A stretch of DNA of 64,000 bases from Diphasiastrum complanatum (GCA_029204225.1 CM055104.1:46246986-46310985), one strand, 5' to 3'; positions 35,393-47,781 are shown, numbered from the stretch's first letter. Translations and numbers: made by a program. Notes: generated by a model not told the origin, from the letters alone.

Positions 35393-36665
35393 CCTCATGG
35401 TTGGATACTCATCTACCAAAAAGGCCTATAGAGTCTTTGTACTCTCTACTTCTCAAGTTATTGAAAGTAGAGATGTTGTCTTTCACGAAGCCTCAACATT
35501 CATCTTTTGAAGAGGCCGTGATCAAGAAGTATATGGATGCATCACCTATTATTGATTTTGAAGACAATTATGATGTGATGGGGTCGAGAATTGAATAAGA
35601 CTCTCCTCGGATTTTCTCACCAAGAAGATCCATGAGAGATAGATCCAAGTCTAAGAGGCTCTCATATGTTGACAAAGGCAAACAAGTGGATCTTGATTCC
35701 ACTAATTATATTTTTTATGTCTCTCATGAAGAGCCAAAGAATGTACAAGAGGCACTCAACACCAAGGAGTGGTATGATGCCATGAAGCAAGAGTATGATG
35801 CATTGATCAACAACAATACTTGGGAGCTTGTGGATCCTCCATCCAACAAGCATGTGATTGGTTGCAAGTGGGCATTTCAGATCAAGTACAATCATGATGG
35901 CACCATCAACAAGTATAAAGCAAGATTATGTGCCAAAGGATTTGCTCAAATCCATAGCCTTGATTATGAGGAGACCTTTGCACCCGTTGCAAAGATGGTG
36001 AAATAAGAATTCTTATTTCTCTTGCTTGTTTCTTTAAGTGGAAGGTGTTCCACTTAGATGTATCCAATGCTTTTCTAAATGGTTATCTTGAGGAGGAGAT
36101 CTATATGGAACAACCTCAAGGATTCATCAAGAATGAGTTCAGAGTGTGCTTGCTCTTCAAAAGTCTTTATGGACTCAAGCAAGCACCAAGATCATGGTAT
36201 TCAAGACTTAATTCTTTCCTTATCTCACTAGGATTTACTCTTAGTGACTATGATCCTTCCATGTATCTAAAGTTTGTTGATAGTAATATTGTCATTCTTC
36301 TAATTTATGTTGATGACATTATTCTTCGTGGAAGTTGTATCAAGTTAGTTGGTGAAACTAAGCTAGCACTTGGATGTGAGTTTAAAATGCAAGATCTAGG
36401 AGAAATACATTACATCCTAGGCCTAGAGATTGAGATTTATGAAGATCATGTTTGTATATGCCAATCTAGATATGCTCACTCTATGTTGAAAAAATTCCAT
36501 ATGGAAAATTCTAAGAGCATAGATACTCCAATGGAGCAAATTGTAAAAGATCCTAATAAAGGTGATGAAAGATCCTTTGAGGACATCACACTTTTTAGGA
36601 GTCTTGTAGGCTCCTTGATTTGGCTTACCATTACTAGTCCCGATTTAAGTTTTTGTGTGCAGTAA
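35393..36665 (+). pseudogene. Element E reverse transcriptase
   Basis: After two frame changes in the linker (35393-35630), the frame 35632-36006 gives EWYDAMKQEYDALINNNTWE, KYKARLCAKGFAQ and [13 protein letters not shown], then a one-base slip at about 36000. From 36045 the frame reads HLDVSNAFLNG, YGLKQAPRSWY and LIYVDDIIL (intact YVDD), and ends at a stop (36663-36665) after SPDLSFCVQ. RT would copy the element RNA into DNA. Each catalytic motif is intact, but the frame is broken. Confidence 0.93.
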
Positions 36666-37250
36666 TTGAGTCAATTTGTGCAAGATTCTAAGATTCATCA
36701 TTGGAAGATGGCCAAGAGGATTCTAAGATATGTATCTTCATCTTGTGATTATGGTCTACTTTATAAAAGTGAAGATCTATCCATTGTTAGCTACTCGGAT
36801 TCGGATTTTGCAAGTGACAAGATGGATCGAAAGTCTATTAGTGCATACACTATCTTTCTTGGAGGCAATCTAATATCTTGGCTTTCCAAAAAACAAGATA
36901 CTATATCTCTCTCTTCATGTGAGGCCGAGTACAAAGCACTCACTACAACCATCAAAGAGGTGCTTTGGATCAAGATATTATTATTGGAGCTAAAGTGCAT
37001 CAAGGAAGATGATCTACCAATGATCAAGTGTGATAATATCTCGGACCAAGCTCTTGCCAATAATCCCATATTTCATGCAAGAAGCAAGCATATAGAAGTG
37101 GCACACCATTTTGTGAGAGAAAAGAGGAGAAATCTATTTGGAGCATGTCAACTCGTCCTCTTGTATTGCCGATCTACTCACCAAGCCTTTGAGCAAAAGT
37201 GCTTTCATCAAGCATAGATCTAATCTTGGAGTTATATCAAGATCAATGCT
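36666..37250 (+). pseudogene. Element E RNase H
   Basis: Starts one codon after the RT stop. Contains SYSDSDFASD, SSCEAEYKAL, IKCDNISDQAL and NPIFHARSKHIEV, so the D-E-D-D catalytic residues are present. A frameshift at about 37145 moves the normal C-terminus (IADLLTKPLSKSAFIKH) out of frame. RNase H removes the RNA template during reverse transcription. Confidence 0.92.
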
Positions 37251-37270
37251 CAAATCTTCATAGATAATTT

Positions 37271-37281
37271 CTTAGGAGGAG
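37271..37281 (+). promoter_or_regulatory. Polypurine tract of element E
   Basis: TTAGGAGGAG lies immediately before the LTR start TGTGAAGAATTG, the normal site for plus-strand DNA priming. Confidence 0.8.
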
Positions 37282-38014
37282 TGTGAAGAATTGAAAAAGA
37301 TTATCTATGTTAGATATAGGGGTCTTACGTTTTTTATATCAAGCATCTAGGTGTAGGATGTTGATAGGACCAAATTTGGCATAGATGGCAAATTACCCAT
37401 TTCCACTTGTAATGCCACTATTTAGCCAAAATAGAGTAAGAGGCTAAACTCGTGTCAATTAGAGTGTAGACAAGTGTAATACTTTTGTTTGCTGAAATTT
37501 AAGAGGTCCAATAGGATTTAGAGGTGGAACTTTGAGGGGTCCAATAGAATTTGAGGTTTGCTTGAAACTGGTCCAATAGAATTTAGAGGTGAATGGATCA
37601 ATGGTCCAATAGGATTAAGAAGTGGCAAAAGTGTGGTCTAATCATAGGTAAGCATAGTGGTAGCTCGTGGATCTACTAGTATCATTATACTTCTCATTTG
37701 GATCTAATTGATTTTGAGATTGAGTGGATTTTGTGAGTAATCGGTTTTCTAGCTTTCTCTCTCTACCCGAGAGCTCATGATGATTTTCTCTCTCTACTCG
37801 AGGAGAGCTGCTTGTTTTTACTTAGATTATTTTTGGAACACTTCCCACACGTGTGAGTGAGAGTTGGAAGTGATTGAATCCATTTAGTAGTGTTTTTTGC
37901 CATAGAATCATAGATAGATCTTGAATCTCAATCTAGTCTTGATCTTGGTGCATCTACACACCTTAGGAGATCACAAGTACATGTTGTGGACAGTCCACAC
38001 GTGTGAATTTAACA
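37282..38014 (+). repeat. Element E 3' LTR (about 733 bp) with CCAAT array
   Basis: Begins TGTGAAGAATTG and ends CACACGTGTGAATTTAACA. Five GGTCCAAT-type motifs occur at 37505, 37538, 37570, 37603 and 37635 (the last GGTCTAAT), that is every 32-33 bp. Two CTCTCTCT tracts follow at about 37757-37803. Confidence 0.85.
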
Positions 38015-38400
38015 AAGATGCCTTAGACTAAAGGTAGCAAAAATAGAAGTTGCCTTAGATTTAAGACAACGAGAAAACCAAAAAAGCCGAAGGTGCCCAA
38101 AAATGGTTCTTAAGACATTCTAACCACTTTGTCGCATTTCTCGCGAAGGGGTGAAAAAGGCGGATAGGGTGAAGGTGCCTTTGGAATGGTTTCCAAAGCA
38201 TTCTGGCCACTTGGCCAGTGTGTCGCAGTTTTTGCTAAAGTGCAAAAAAAGGCGAAGGTGTTTAAGAAGATGGTTAAGGCAAAAAAAATCATTTCAAAAG
38301 GGAAAAATGTGAAGGTCCGAAAACATGTAGTCAGTCTTCGCTTTTACGGATGCTCATTACTTGAACGATTTGTTTAAGACTGAGCATAAGAAATCTAACA
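38015..38400 (-). repeat. Probable 3' LTR remnant of Copia G
   Basis: On the minus strand AGGGGGAG is followed by TGTTAGATTTC at 38400, as expected for polypurine tract and LTR start. The other LTR end is not defined because element E abuts at 38014. Confidence 0.5.
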
Positions 38401-38680
38401 CTCCCCCTGAATGTGGATCCTGAAAAGCTTTTTAACATATCGTTAAATCTGAGATGTTGCTCTTTTGATAGAGCCTTTGTGAAGTAATTTGCTACCATTT
38501 AGTTTGTTCTACAGAAAATCGATTCTACTTCCTTGATGTGCTCCTTCTCTCAAAGGTAACGATACATGATTTCTATATCTTTGCTTCGAGAGTGAAATCT
38601 CGGATTGAGAGAAAGTGTTGTGCTTTGATTGTCACAATAGATTGTTGTAGGAAGTGTTTGTATAAGTTTGAGGTCTCATA
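38401..38680 (-). pseudogene. Copia G RNase H C-terminus
   Basis: Minus strand reads TTIYCDNQSTTLSLNPRFHS, RSKDIEIMYRYLREKEHI, one stop, then VANYFTKALSKEQHLRF, the usual end of Copia pol just before the polypurine tract. Upstream of 38680 it is replaced by an unrelated acidic frame (residues like YEDQYNYDFEDQYEEH) of unknown origin. Confidence 0.82.
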
Positions 38681-39479
38681 TTGATCTGAATTACTGTCAT
38701 TGTGCTCCTCATATTGATCTTCAAAATCATAGTTGTATTGATCTTCGTATTCAAAGTCACTGTCATCTATATATTCGAAATTGGGCTCAACATCCATCTT
38801 GAGAATTAAAGGACTTGTGAGTTACGGTATAATGAACTGAAGATTATGTGCAAGGGACTTCGAAAAGCAATTTAAATGCTCTTTTCTCCACCCACTTAAA
38901 ACTCAGAATTCTACAATGAGTGAAATTGAAAAGGCCAAACTATTGTAGCTCATATAAAACTGGGCACTTTTTCTTTTTACAATATTCGATTGAGCTCAAA
39001 CGGAAAAGTTACGAGGATTCGAAAATAACTAATAAAAACACATAAAATTTTGACTTAAAAAAAAAGAGGTCTTGAAGAGAATGAAAGTGAAACGTAATAA
39101 TTACAAGATTTAGACAACTTCTCAGTGTCAGGCTTGTCGTTTAGGTCACTTTTTGTTTTTACCGCATTGGAATCCGAGCTCACACTAAAAAGTTATGGAA
39201 ATATTAAGAGAACTTGGAAAATTGATTATTTACAACTTAGGAAAAAGGGGGTTAAAAAAATTACAAAATTGTATTCAATAAAACTTGAAGTCCATGAAAT
39301 GTTGGAGTGCTCGTTGAAAAACTTGTGAGAACGAAGAAAAATTTATAATTTATGACAAATTTTTTTGACGGTGACTTCCTCCATCCTTCATAAACCGTGA
39401 TAGAATTATTATATTTATTAAGAAAAAACAAAAAAAAAACTGTTATGCACGGGCCGTGGAGAGAGGCACGCGGTTGCTG
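38681..39479. other. Unassigned sequence
   Basis: Contains the acidic low-complexity frame 38681-38797 (minus), fused by chance to the RNase H tail, and AT-rich DNA with no family match. Confidence 0.4.
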
Positions 39480-39516
39480 CGCGTGTAGCCTGCCACGTGT
39501 AGCCTGCCAGTAGATC

Positions 39517-39581
<65 letters not shown>

Positions 39582-39930
39582 GGGGGCTGAGAGAGAGAGA
39601 GAACAATGTCGACCGAAAGAGAGAGAAGGGGGTAGAGAACAATCTCAACAGGAGGAGAGAGAATGGGTAGAGAAATAGGGATCTCAACCCTAGGAGAGAG
39701 AAGAGAGTAGAGAGAGAATGATCTCAATCGCAGGAGAGAGAATAGGGTAGAGAGAGAATGATCTCAACCACAGGAGAGAGAATAGGGTAGAGAGAGAATG
39801 ATCTCAACCGTACGAGAGAGAATATGGTACTGAGCGAATGATCTCAACCGAAGGAGAGAGAATATGGTAGTGAGAGAATGATTTGGAGGAGAGAGCAGAG
39901 GGTAGTGAGAGAATGATCTCAACCGCAGGA
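39480..39930. repeat. GA-rich satellite: (GA)31 plus 40-bp minisatellite
   Basis: A 15-bp direct duplication (gtgtagcctgcca) at 39480-39509 is followed by a pure GA run at 39519-39580. Then come about six to eight 40-bp units of the type gtagagagagaatgatctca followed by accgcaggagagagaatagg (unit starts at 39707, 39747, 39787 and onwards). Minus frames reading LSLSLS across it are artefacts. Confidence 0.93.
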
Positions 39931-40640
39931 AGAATAAGTTAGGACCCCCAGAAGGACCATACCAGAAGGACCCCCAGTTGACAAATGAGGACTGCGCAGA
40001 AAAGCATTAAGAAAATGGGATTCTGGGAGCTGGAGATCAAAATCAGGTTCAAAGTCCTCAACAAAAGAGGGCAGACTATCACTCGCCGGTGGATGAAGAA
40101 GCTCCAAGGCCTGAATGGTGGCAGATGAAGGAGTTGTTGGACTCATAGTTGCTAGGGCGCGAGCCGCACGAGAATACTCACCCGCTTGCCCAAGTAAAAC
40201 ACGACGACGCAACCAACGATAAATAGGCAGTAGAGAAACACCATCTGAAATAAAATCTCGCTGAGCCTGCACCAAAGGAAATGCTCCTCTAGCATGTTTC
40301 CCCATCTCCTGACATAAAGCGAAAAATCTTATTGTGAGAATCCCGATGACTAGCATCACCACCTCGAGGAGGCAGAGGCAAACATCATAGAGGAAAGAGC
40401 AAAAGGCATGCCAGGCTACGGTATCAGAAGGGTTGGAAGCCAAACGGGACAAAGGTAAGGACAAAGCTCTCTGGACGACCAAGTGCAAGGCAAAGTGTTG
40501 TAAAGCTGACTCGGGTGCACCCAGCGTGCCCTGTAAGACTCAAAGGGGTGACACTCTCTAAGGTCCCAGAGCAAGTTAGAACGTCAAGGATTGAGCCTCC
40601 GACCTGTGGTGAGCCAGTCAAGTAGTCACAAGTCATGAGC
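39931..40640 (-). pseudogene. N-terminal part of a LINE-like reverse transcriptase ORF
   Basis: A minus frame ending at 39919 reads RAARALATMSPTTPSSATIQ, LELLHPP, then LNAFLRSPHLSTGGPSGM. The pattern (short basic repeat, LHPP, then GPSG just before RT) is the usual lead-in to the RT of certain non-LTR elements. It is truncated directly after GPSG, before RT motifs. Upstream (40636-40424) the frame is shifted. The assignment rests on motif style only. Confidence 0.5.
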
Positions 40641-41552
40641 TAGCTCTGGAGCTCGAGTCATGGCCTAGTCAGGAAAGCAAGTTGATTCGGCTGCCGAGAC
40701 GGCTCCCGGGACCCATGTCCGGGAGCCAGACTGATTCTGCCAGGCTTGCCAGGCTTAATCAGCAAAATAAAAACTAAGTCCTAAAAAGCATGCTTTACCA
40801 GAAAGCACTATGTTTCAAACCAGAGGGGGTGCGCCGAATCACAGCAGAACTATAGGGGGAGTTCGACAGACAGAAACTTGGGCAGCTCAACCAACGCCAT
40901 GAATCCAGTCGCCAGGTCTAAGCTCCCTCTACCAGCACGAGTCAGGCACAATGCCCAGCACGTGTTGGTGGCCCCGAGACCGGTCAGTCTATGTATGAAT
41001 GTAACCTCTTCCAAATCTAATAAAGTTGATCCTTGGGGATGATTACCATTTCGGTTTCGCCTCCGAGACTGGTCCAAGTGGAAGGACCCTTACTACAACC
41101 TTTTTGCGTCGCTGGCGCCTAAGGGTCCCTGTCATCGACATGGGGCTTGCCGCTATGCCAATCGGTTAGTTTGGCGACCACTATGCCTTGGGTTTCATGT
41201 GTGGCTTGTCTTTGCCTTTGGTTACCTTTTGGGGACGGATTATGAGTTGGCTTTCGGGTTGGTTGGGATTCCAGTTTTCTTAAGTCTGAATGGTTAAGCT
41301 TGTCACGTTTCTGAGTTGGCTTTTACGTAAGTGCATGATGGATGAATGTTAGACTTAAGCGCGTGTTGGGGAAACCGCTCAAGTCCCAGCGCCCTTTGAG
41401 GCGCCGGCGCAACACAAAGGGTATGTGTGCATAAAGACGAGGACGAGGAAAACCTAAGTGGAAGGCGGCTATAATATCAAGGGAGTGAACCTAGGTCCAA
41501 GCCGAGTCAGGTGGCGAAGTGGGAGCAGGGTGAGGTGCAAGGTCGACATTGG
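40641..41552. other. GC-richer spacer of the LINE-like relic, with a strong hairpin
   Basis: No domain recognised. At 40701-40727 GGCTCCCGGGAC ccat GTCCGGGAGCC can form an 11-12 bp stem with a tetraloop (one bulged base). Confidence 0.45.
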
Positions 41553-41741
41553 TTAAGGCAATTGTTGACGAAAAGCAGAGCAAGCGTTTTGATGGCGAGA
41601 AACACCGGCACCTTCCACATAAACGCGACCACAACCTGCACATGGAACACGCAGGTGAGAAGAGGAAGACGGAGAAACTTGAGAAACTGAAAGACAAGAA
41701 GAAACGTTGTGGCGAAGATGGGGTGGGCAGTATGGCACCAC
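41553..41741 (-). pseudogene. Zinc-finger segment of the LINE-like relic
   Basis: Minus frame contains PCAGCGRVYVEGAGVSRHQNAC, a CxxC...HxxxxC finger of the kind found at the N-terminus of many non-LTR ORFs. It lies about 900 bp upstream of the RT lead-in on the same strand. The two antiparallel or shifted frames covering the same DNA look less protein-like. Confidence 0.45.
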
Positions 41742-41799
41742 CTAGGTGGCCGGAGGAAACAAGCAAGGGATCTACAACATCGCGGTGAGCTTCACGACG

Positions 41800-43190
41800 A
41801 TGTGCACATGAAGGGGAAGCACGGGAAGGAAGGTTGGTCTGAAGGTGAAGCTTTTAACAATGAGAGTATGTCGAATGTATAAAACAATTGCCGCTCCTAT
41901 AAGGGAATTCCGTTGCAGCGATCCCACTTCTGCAAAACTGAACTCACCTACCCAATTCCAAGCTACACATGTACATAAACGTGCCAACACTCTAGGAAAG
42001 ATTTCAACGCTTCAAAGAAGTAACAGTAAAGACTTCGGTTCGAGTAGCTGTAACTCCTAAGGAAGCGTCTACCTATCACAGATTGCTCGAGTTGCCCTGA
42101 CTGCCCTGGAAATCTATACTAGATTCACATGCAAAGTGCTGAAATCAGTTGTGCTTGAAAAATCTCTGCTAGAGTTGTGTATGCAAAGTGTTGACTTGTG
42201 CTTCACATACCCTAAACCCTAAACCTCCTGAATTTGCATGCTGAACCAGCTCAGAATGTACGGGAACCCCCACAGAGCAGAAACCTGCCAAAAATTTGCT
42301 TGAAATCTGCAAAAAGAGGGCGTCGGGGATTTGCAGCAAATTTTCTGACCATGGCAAAGTCAGATCCTGTTGCAGCAGCCTGTTTGTGAACTCCCAAATC
42401 TTCCTGCAGCTATCCTCTCATGCAAAAACTACTCAAAAAGCTACGAGCAACCCTTGGAGACCACAAAACATGTTTTGATCACCAGCAGCACCTAGTGATT
42501 CAACAGCCATTCTCGGTCTATAACGCTCAGAGATTCTATGATTATAGGCTAGATTCAACGATCATCTTTTTCATTGCCAGCAGTGCCTACAATCCAACAG
42601 CGAGACTGGGCTGCTAAACCCCTCAGATTCTATAATTACGAACCAGCCTCAACTATTCTCCTGCAACAAACCTCTGCTAGACTTACAGCAGCGCCTACAA
42701 TAAACTCATATTATAATGACTGCCTGTTTCTCGGTGTAACAAAAACAATAAAGAGAAGCAAAGTATCTTTTGGCCTGAAGCGAATTTCTGTTCCTTTTTC
42801 ATTTTTGTTTTTTATTTTTCTAGCAAAATTGTCAGCCAACGAGAAAGGAAGGAAAATCGAAGGAAAAGAGAGGAAAATCGATCGGAGAGGGAAGGAAGAT
42901 CACTCCGCGCTGACTAAAGGGGGATTCACTACGCAAGCACACGGTTTCTTCCTCTGTGGATATTTGCTCTCTTCTTTGTTGCCTGTAGGATTCTAAACTT
43001 GTGATCACATTTTTCTCTAGAATGGCTGAGCTCCTTTTCTATCTACTTCTTTCCTTATTGATCCCAACATAATCTCTAAAGGTGGCTGTTTTGAAGGTTG
43101 AAAATTGACCAGCTCCAACTTTTAATATATCGGCACATTATGTAGCCTACTTATAAAATCTAAGTTGGATTTGATTAGGTTTAAATAGAA
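41800..43190. other. Non-coding
   Basis: Several 60-140 codon frames on both strands have no recognisable domain. A short accctaaaccctaaacc stretch near 42212 is too short to count as telomeric DNA. Confidence 0.45.
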
Positions 43191-43870
43191 GAAATCTTGA
43201 TGATGTCCCTAATCTGAAAAACGTTATTGTGATATTTTTGATGTGTTTTAATGCCATAGTATGTATGGCTACTACTACTTGTGTGTACATGAGACAAAGG
43301 AGTATCCAAAGAGAGTGGGGGAGAGAGAACAAACTTGCTTCACCCCAATAGTGCTCATAACCCTCTCAGAGAGATCCTCATCTGATCTGAAGCATCCCTG
43401 AACCTGCTCATAGAGTGCCATGACAGCCAATATGGAATCCGTTGAAAAATCAAGATCTCTAAGCCTCTAGATAAGCATGTGACGTGGGACAGAGTTGAAC
43501 GCTTTACGAAAATCCACAAGACAACAATAAACCCTCTCATGTCTGGATCTGGCTTTCTCAATGATAGCCCGAAGAGTGAACACATGATCAGTGGTGGATT
43601 GTTGTGTCCTGACCCAAAGCATGTAGCCTCCGTGTCTCTGCTTCACAACTAACCGTTGTTTGGAGGATAGTGCCATAAAGTTTAGCCACAAGGTGCCCAA
43701 TCATAATGGTACAATAGTTATCTAGTTTCATGGGGTCACCACTCTTGTGAAAAGGATGGATGATATTAGTACACCATGGAAGTGGAAATCCAGAGATGAT
43801 GGCTTGGTTAATAAGTGAGGCTAAAACATGTGAAAGAATGTCAGAAGCGTGAATCAGGAGTTCAGACTCT
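43190..43870 (-). pseudogene. LINE (non-LTR) reverse transcriptase fragment
   Basis: Minus-strand islands in order: KLDNYCTIMIGHLVAKLYGT (about 43700), STTDHVFTLRAIIEKARSR, YCCLVDFRKAFNSVPRHML (the catalytic Asp of the usual AFDSVPR is Asn), LRDLDFSTDSILAVMALYEQ and VMSTIGVKQVCSLSPTLFG (about 43310). These match RT motifs 0 to B of plant LINEs. Frameshifts and stops break the frame, and the part with the FADD box (motif C) is missing. Confidence 0.85.
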
Positions 43871-43876
43871 AAGTGT

Positions 43877-44730
43877 CATGCCCATGATTGGTCTCAGGTA
43901 GCGTTTCCACGCTAGGGATCAATAGACCAATAACCCGTAAGTTAATTATGACTATAAGGGAATTGGGTCCCTTATGTGTACAAGGTCATAATTAATGGTT
44001 GTAGGCCTAAACTCTTGATGGTGGATTTGTATGGGTCTATCAGTGAGTCATTGGGAACTGGATGACATGGCTCAGATAGGCTGTAGAGGTGTTCAGTGAA
44101 GTGTCACAGTGCACTACTAGTGGTGCATGGGCCTTGGAGGATATAAGTATATCTATTGGGCTCTCACTAGTATATGCTTGATTGCATGACTGGTAACCGT
44201 ATGCTGCTGGGTGATGCCTCATTCCTCTGTTTGATTGATCTATAGTTTGGGGGCTAGATCTATTCGATCTAGGTTTGGTTGGGTTGGTTTGTCCACCATC
44301 CGTTTCCCTTGTGTTTTTTGTGATTGGCATGCTTAGAATAGGATCCTTGGATTAGGACTTTATACTAAGTCCTCAAACTTAGAATTTGTTTCAAACAGGA
44401 ACACAGATCATGCCACACAGTAACATAGACAGAAAACACTCTCCACAGCAAACTCGCATAGCAACTGTATTTCTTAAAAAAAAATTACATTGTACATATA
44501 GTTGTTCACTCAGGCAATCCATGCATGACCCAGGTTGCAAGATCTATCAACAAAACATGAAACTAAGTACAATAAATGCCTCAACTCGACTAGAGAGAGA
44601 ATATGAATGTACAAACTCGAGGAGAGAGAGAGGGCACAAAGAGCTTAGTCTCCAAATTTGCATTACACACAAAAATCATTATATTCTCAATGAGATTACA
44701 TCACATATTTAGGAGGCACATGGTCTATAA
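43877..44730 (+). mobile_element. Possible LTR start or solo LTR (low confidence)
   Basis: TGTCATGCCC at 43877 resembles the start of many Gypsy LTRs, and a TATA-like GGATATAAGTATAT occurs at about 44137. It could be the true 5' beginning of the long left repeat listed next, or an independent LTR. No end or target duplication was found. Confidence 0.3.
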
Positions 44731-47700
44731 AACCTTCCTTGCTTCACAAAAATGCTTTATAAAAACCTTATTCACATGTAGCTGACTATAGCAATAATCT
44801 CACATTGCACTCCGATTTAACTTAAGAGCTTGTAGCCAGAATTTTATGAAACCAAAGTGAATAGAAAGAAACATTAGGTCAAGTAAAAACTTACTTCAAG
44901 GCGTAATTAGGTAGCCGTTGTGTATGAAACTCCAGTCATGAACATTGCCTCAGTATTCCGCATGCCATTTGACGTCTTCTATTTGTCTTGCCTTCGCGGA
45001 TAGTCATGATGGACAACAAGATCAGAGGATTAGCCACTGCAAAAACCCTGGCACAAGTTACTGTGGGAAGAATTATGTCACCGCAAACAAAGAGTAGGAT
45101 TGACATAGGACAGAGAGGCATATCCAGCTCTAATGTAGCAAGGCAGGCCACAGTAGGTCGCAATCAGGCTATGGACAGGTTTGAAACATATATCAGAGGG
45201 TTGCTACAGAGAAATGAGGTCGCAGACAGAAGCAAACAGTGATACCAGACTCTAGACAGGGCTTTTTGGCTGCAGGCAGGCCTAGAACAAGTCGCAAGCA
45301 AGGCTTTCTGGCCGTAGGCAGGCCTAGAACAAGTCGCAAGCAAGGCTTTCTGGCCGTAGGCAGGCCTAGAACAAGTCGTAGGTATGTTTTCTGGCCGCAG
45401 GCAACTTGTAACAGGGCGTAGCATGGACAGGCCGCAAATAGGTAGTGCAGGGCCGCAGGCAGGCAATACAGGCCTCGAGCAAGCGTAGGCAGGTTGTGGG
45501 CAGCAATCCGAGGCTACAAATCTCTTCACTGTGGACAGCGATGGCCAGGTTGTGCGGGCTGTAGCAGATCTGATACTGCAAAAAATCTGTGTGTAGGTGG
45601 CCGCAAATAGCCCTGGTAATCTGATTCTTTGTTGTGGACAACCTTCAGTAGGTCTTTAAACTTGGCCACAACCTGCTCCTCTATGTCAGTGATGGACTAG
45701 AGCATCCGTTTTGTCAATGATGGTGTTCTTCTTGTCAGAGATGTGCTGGCCGTAGAGAACCCAAGAAAGATAATGACTCTCTTCATGCAAAAGAAAATAA
45801 TGGGCCTATGAAAGCACATCTATGCCTCCCACTCCTAATTACAAAACTCTCTTCACGAACAATCATTCTTTTCTCTCAACTCTCAACACACATCAAGCAT
45901 TTCACCACATTCAATCAACGAGACATGAGCACGCTTTTTCTTCTTCAAACAAGAACCCACCAATAGTTGAGTTACTACAAATATTCACCCATCAGTCGAT
46001 GCATGATCATCACATTACCTAACGCGCAAGAAGAGGTGTAAGTACAACAAAAATATGCTTTATCTCTTCCAAGTCACCAAGGCAGGCATATTCACAATGC
46101 TTCAATACTATACACGACTCCCAATTGGAAGGAAAACACAATTCCAAACCTAACCACAAACACTCATCCTAACCATTTCCGTCAATTGCAAGCAAGTCTC
46201 AACCCATCAACAATGATATTCAACCCTAACGATCCTTGGTAGCATTCAAGTAAGCACCAAACGAAGTAAGAAATGACAACCCACACCTAATTTCCAGCAC
46301 TCACCAAACTTTCATCCTCTCTCAAGCATACCCTGCTTCACCCTCAAGCATTTATCAGACATATGATTAGCAATGTTACATTCAATTTAGCTCAATCCAA
46401 ACAAGTCATATTGAACCACTAAACTCTCTCGAACACACAACTAGCATGGGGCAACACCCTCCAAATTCACTAACCTTAAGATGGAGCAACAACATTCACA
46501 CTTACTAACACCAAAATAGAACTTAACTCCAAAGGAGAACTAATCAACATTTTCTCCCAAACAAACAAGCTCTCAACATTCAACTCCCAAATATACCAAC
46601 TCTTAAAATTACTAACACACCAAAGTACTAACATCCAAAAGCACTAACAACAAATACAAAGAGTTGGCTCCTTCTTATAGGAAATCCCAAGTGTCTCCCT
46701 TCAAAATGAGGCTTTGCCAATTTTCATGCCCTTCATGCCCTGTTTGCCATTTGTCCTCAACCCATTTGATAGTACACCTAGTGGCCTCCATAAGAGAGTG
46801 GGGGAGTGGTGCATTCAAGGCCCTCTTCCAAAACTAGCCAAGATGCCATTTTTGTCAAAGGCTAGGGAGGCCATTCAAGTTTTCCCTTTTGTACACCCTA
46901 GAAGCCCAAAATGTCAATGGCTAGTGGGTGTACCTCCCAAAATTTTTTAGCCTCCAAGGTGTTTTGGCATTTAATATCCAAATTTTGGGTGAGGCCCTTT
47001 TTCAACCCCTATTTTTAGAAGGCGACCTTCGTTTTTCTTTGGGTACCTATGTTCTCGGCCTTCCTTCGATTTTTCAAAGGTCGTGCGCCTACTGCTCATT
47101 TGACTGGGTTTTTGGCCTGCTGGGTAACCACTTGGCCCACACATTTCGTTAATTGTCCGTAAATTGTCCAAACTTTGCCGTTAGGGTTTCTGTGACTCCT
47201 TGACACTGAATCCATATTTTTCGGTCCTGTTTTTACCCGAAATTTTTCTTTCTCGGTTTTTTCTTCTGTGGTTGACTTTTTCGGCATTCATGACTAGGGC
47301 TTCCACGACAACACGGTTTCCCTGAAAAATACACTGAGTGATCATATATTAGTAAAAATGGACTCAGTACATGGTATGATTTTAGCACGGTCATACCGGC
47401 TATTTTTTTACAACTGGCCATTTTTTTTAAAAAGCCGTAAAATATTTACCGGCCATTTCTAAGGCCGCAAAATTTGCTCTAGCCTCATTTAGGACGGGCT
47501 GGGACCCAATTCTAGGTGGACCGGCACTCTTGCTCGGTCTTTACAAAAGTTGACCACAAAATATTTTTGACGATTTTTTCGAAAGTCAGTTTCTTACTTT
47601 CAAACTCTATCTAGCCACTTTAGGACGGGCTGGGACCCAATTCTAAGGCAAATTTGTGCCGATTTTTCTCTAATAATCGGGTTTTACATGCCGATTTTTT

Positions 47701-47763
47701 CAATTATTGCAAACTTAAACTTCAATATTAGTCCGATTTTTCGTGCGAAAATATCGGCTAACA
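44731..47763 (+). repeat. Left copy of a long direct repeat (LTR of a large Gypsy element)
   Basis: From about ACCTTCCTTGCTTCACAAAA to ATATCGGCTAACA it is nearly identical to 58046-60386. The right copy lacks about 660 bp of this copy (46290 to 46950), joined at an AGC microhomology. The end TAACA is followed by TTGGCGACTACCACTGGG (47764-47781), resembling the primer sites found after plant Gypsy LTRs, which suggests plus polarity although the genes enclosed are on the minus strand. Confidence 0.85.
45258..45425. repeat. 42-bp minisatellite in the left repeat
   Basis: The unit ggctttctggccgtaggcag followed by gcctagaacaagtcgcaagcaa occurs about 3.5 times. The corresponding place in the right copy (about 58574-58690) has one unit fewer. 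A 121-codon minus frame over it (CSRPAYGQ repeats) is not taken as a gene. Confidence 0.92.
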
Positions 47764-47781
47764 TTGGCGACTACCACTGGG

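Larger units (their letters stand above)
35393..38014 (+). mobile_element. Copia element E, 5'-truncated, with 3' LTR
   Basis: Begins abruptly inside pol (MVGYSSTKKAYRVFV) without gag, protease or integrase. It continues through RT, RNase H, a polypurine tract and one LTR. Its residues match element B and the fragment at 2388-3797, so all three are one family. No 5' LTR was found. Confidence 0.88.

Noticed and set aside
38681..38797. Acidic Asp/Glu/Tyr-rich minus frame ahead of the Copia G RNase H tail
   Set aside because: Low-complexity reading of a short internal repeat, joined to an element tail; no support as a gene.
39418..39727. Two minus-strand frames rich in Leu-Ser repeats
   Set aside because: Translation of GA/CT satellite DNA; no start context or family.
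42574..42996. 140-codon plus frame
   Set aside because: Lys/Phe-rich low-complexity translation without any family motif or neighbouring support.
45164..45529. Minus-strand frame with repeated CSRPAYGQ segments
   Set aside because: It follows the 42-bp minisatellite, which is a multiple of three; the other repeat copy breaks the pattern.
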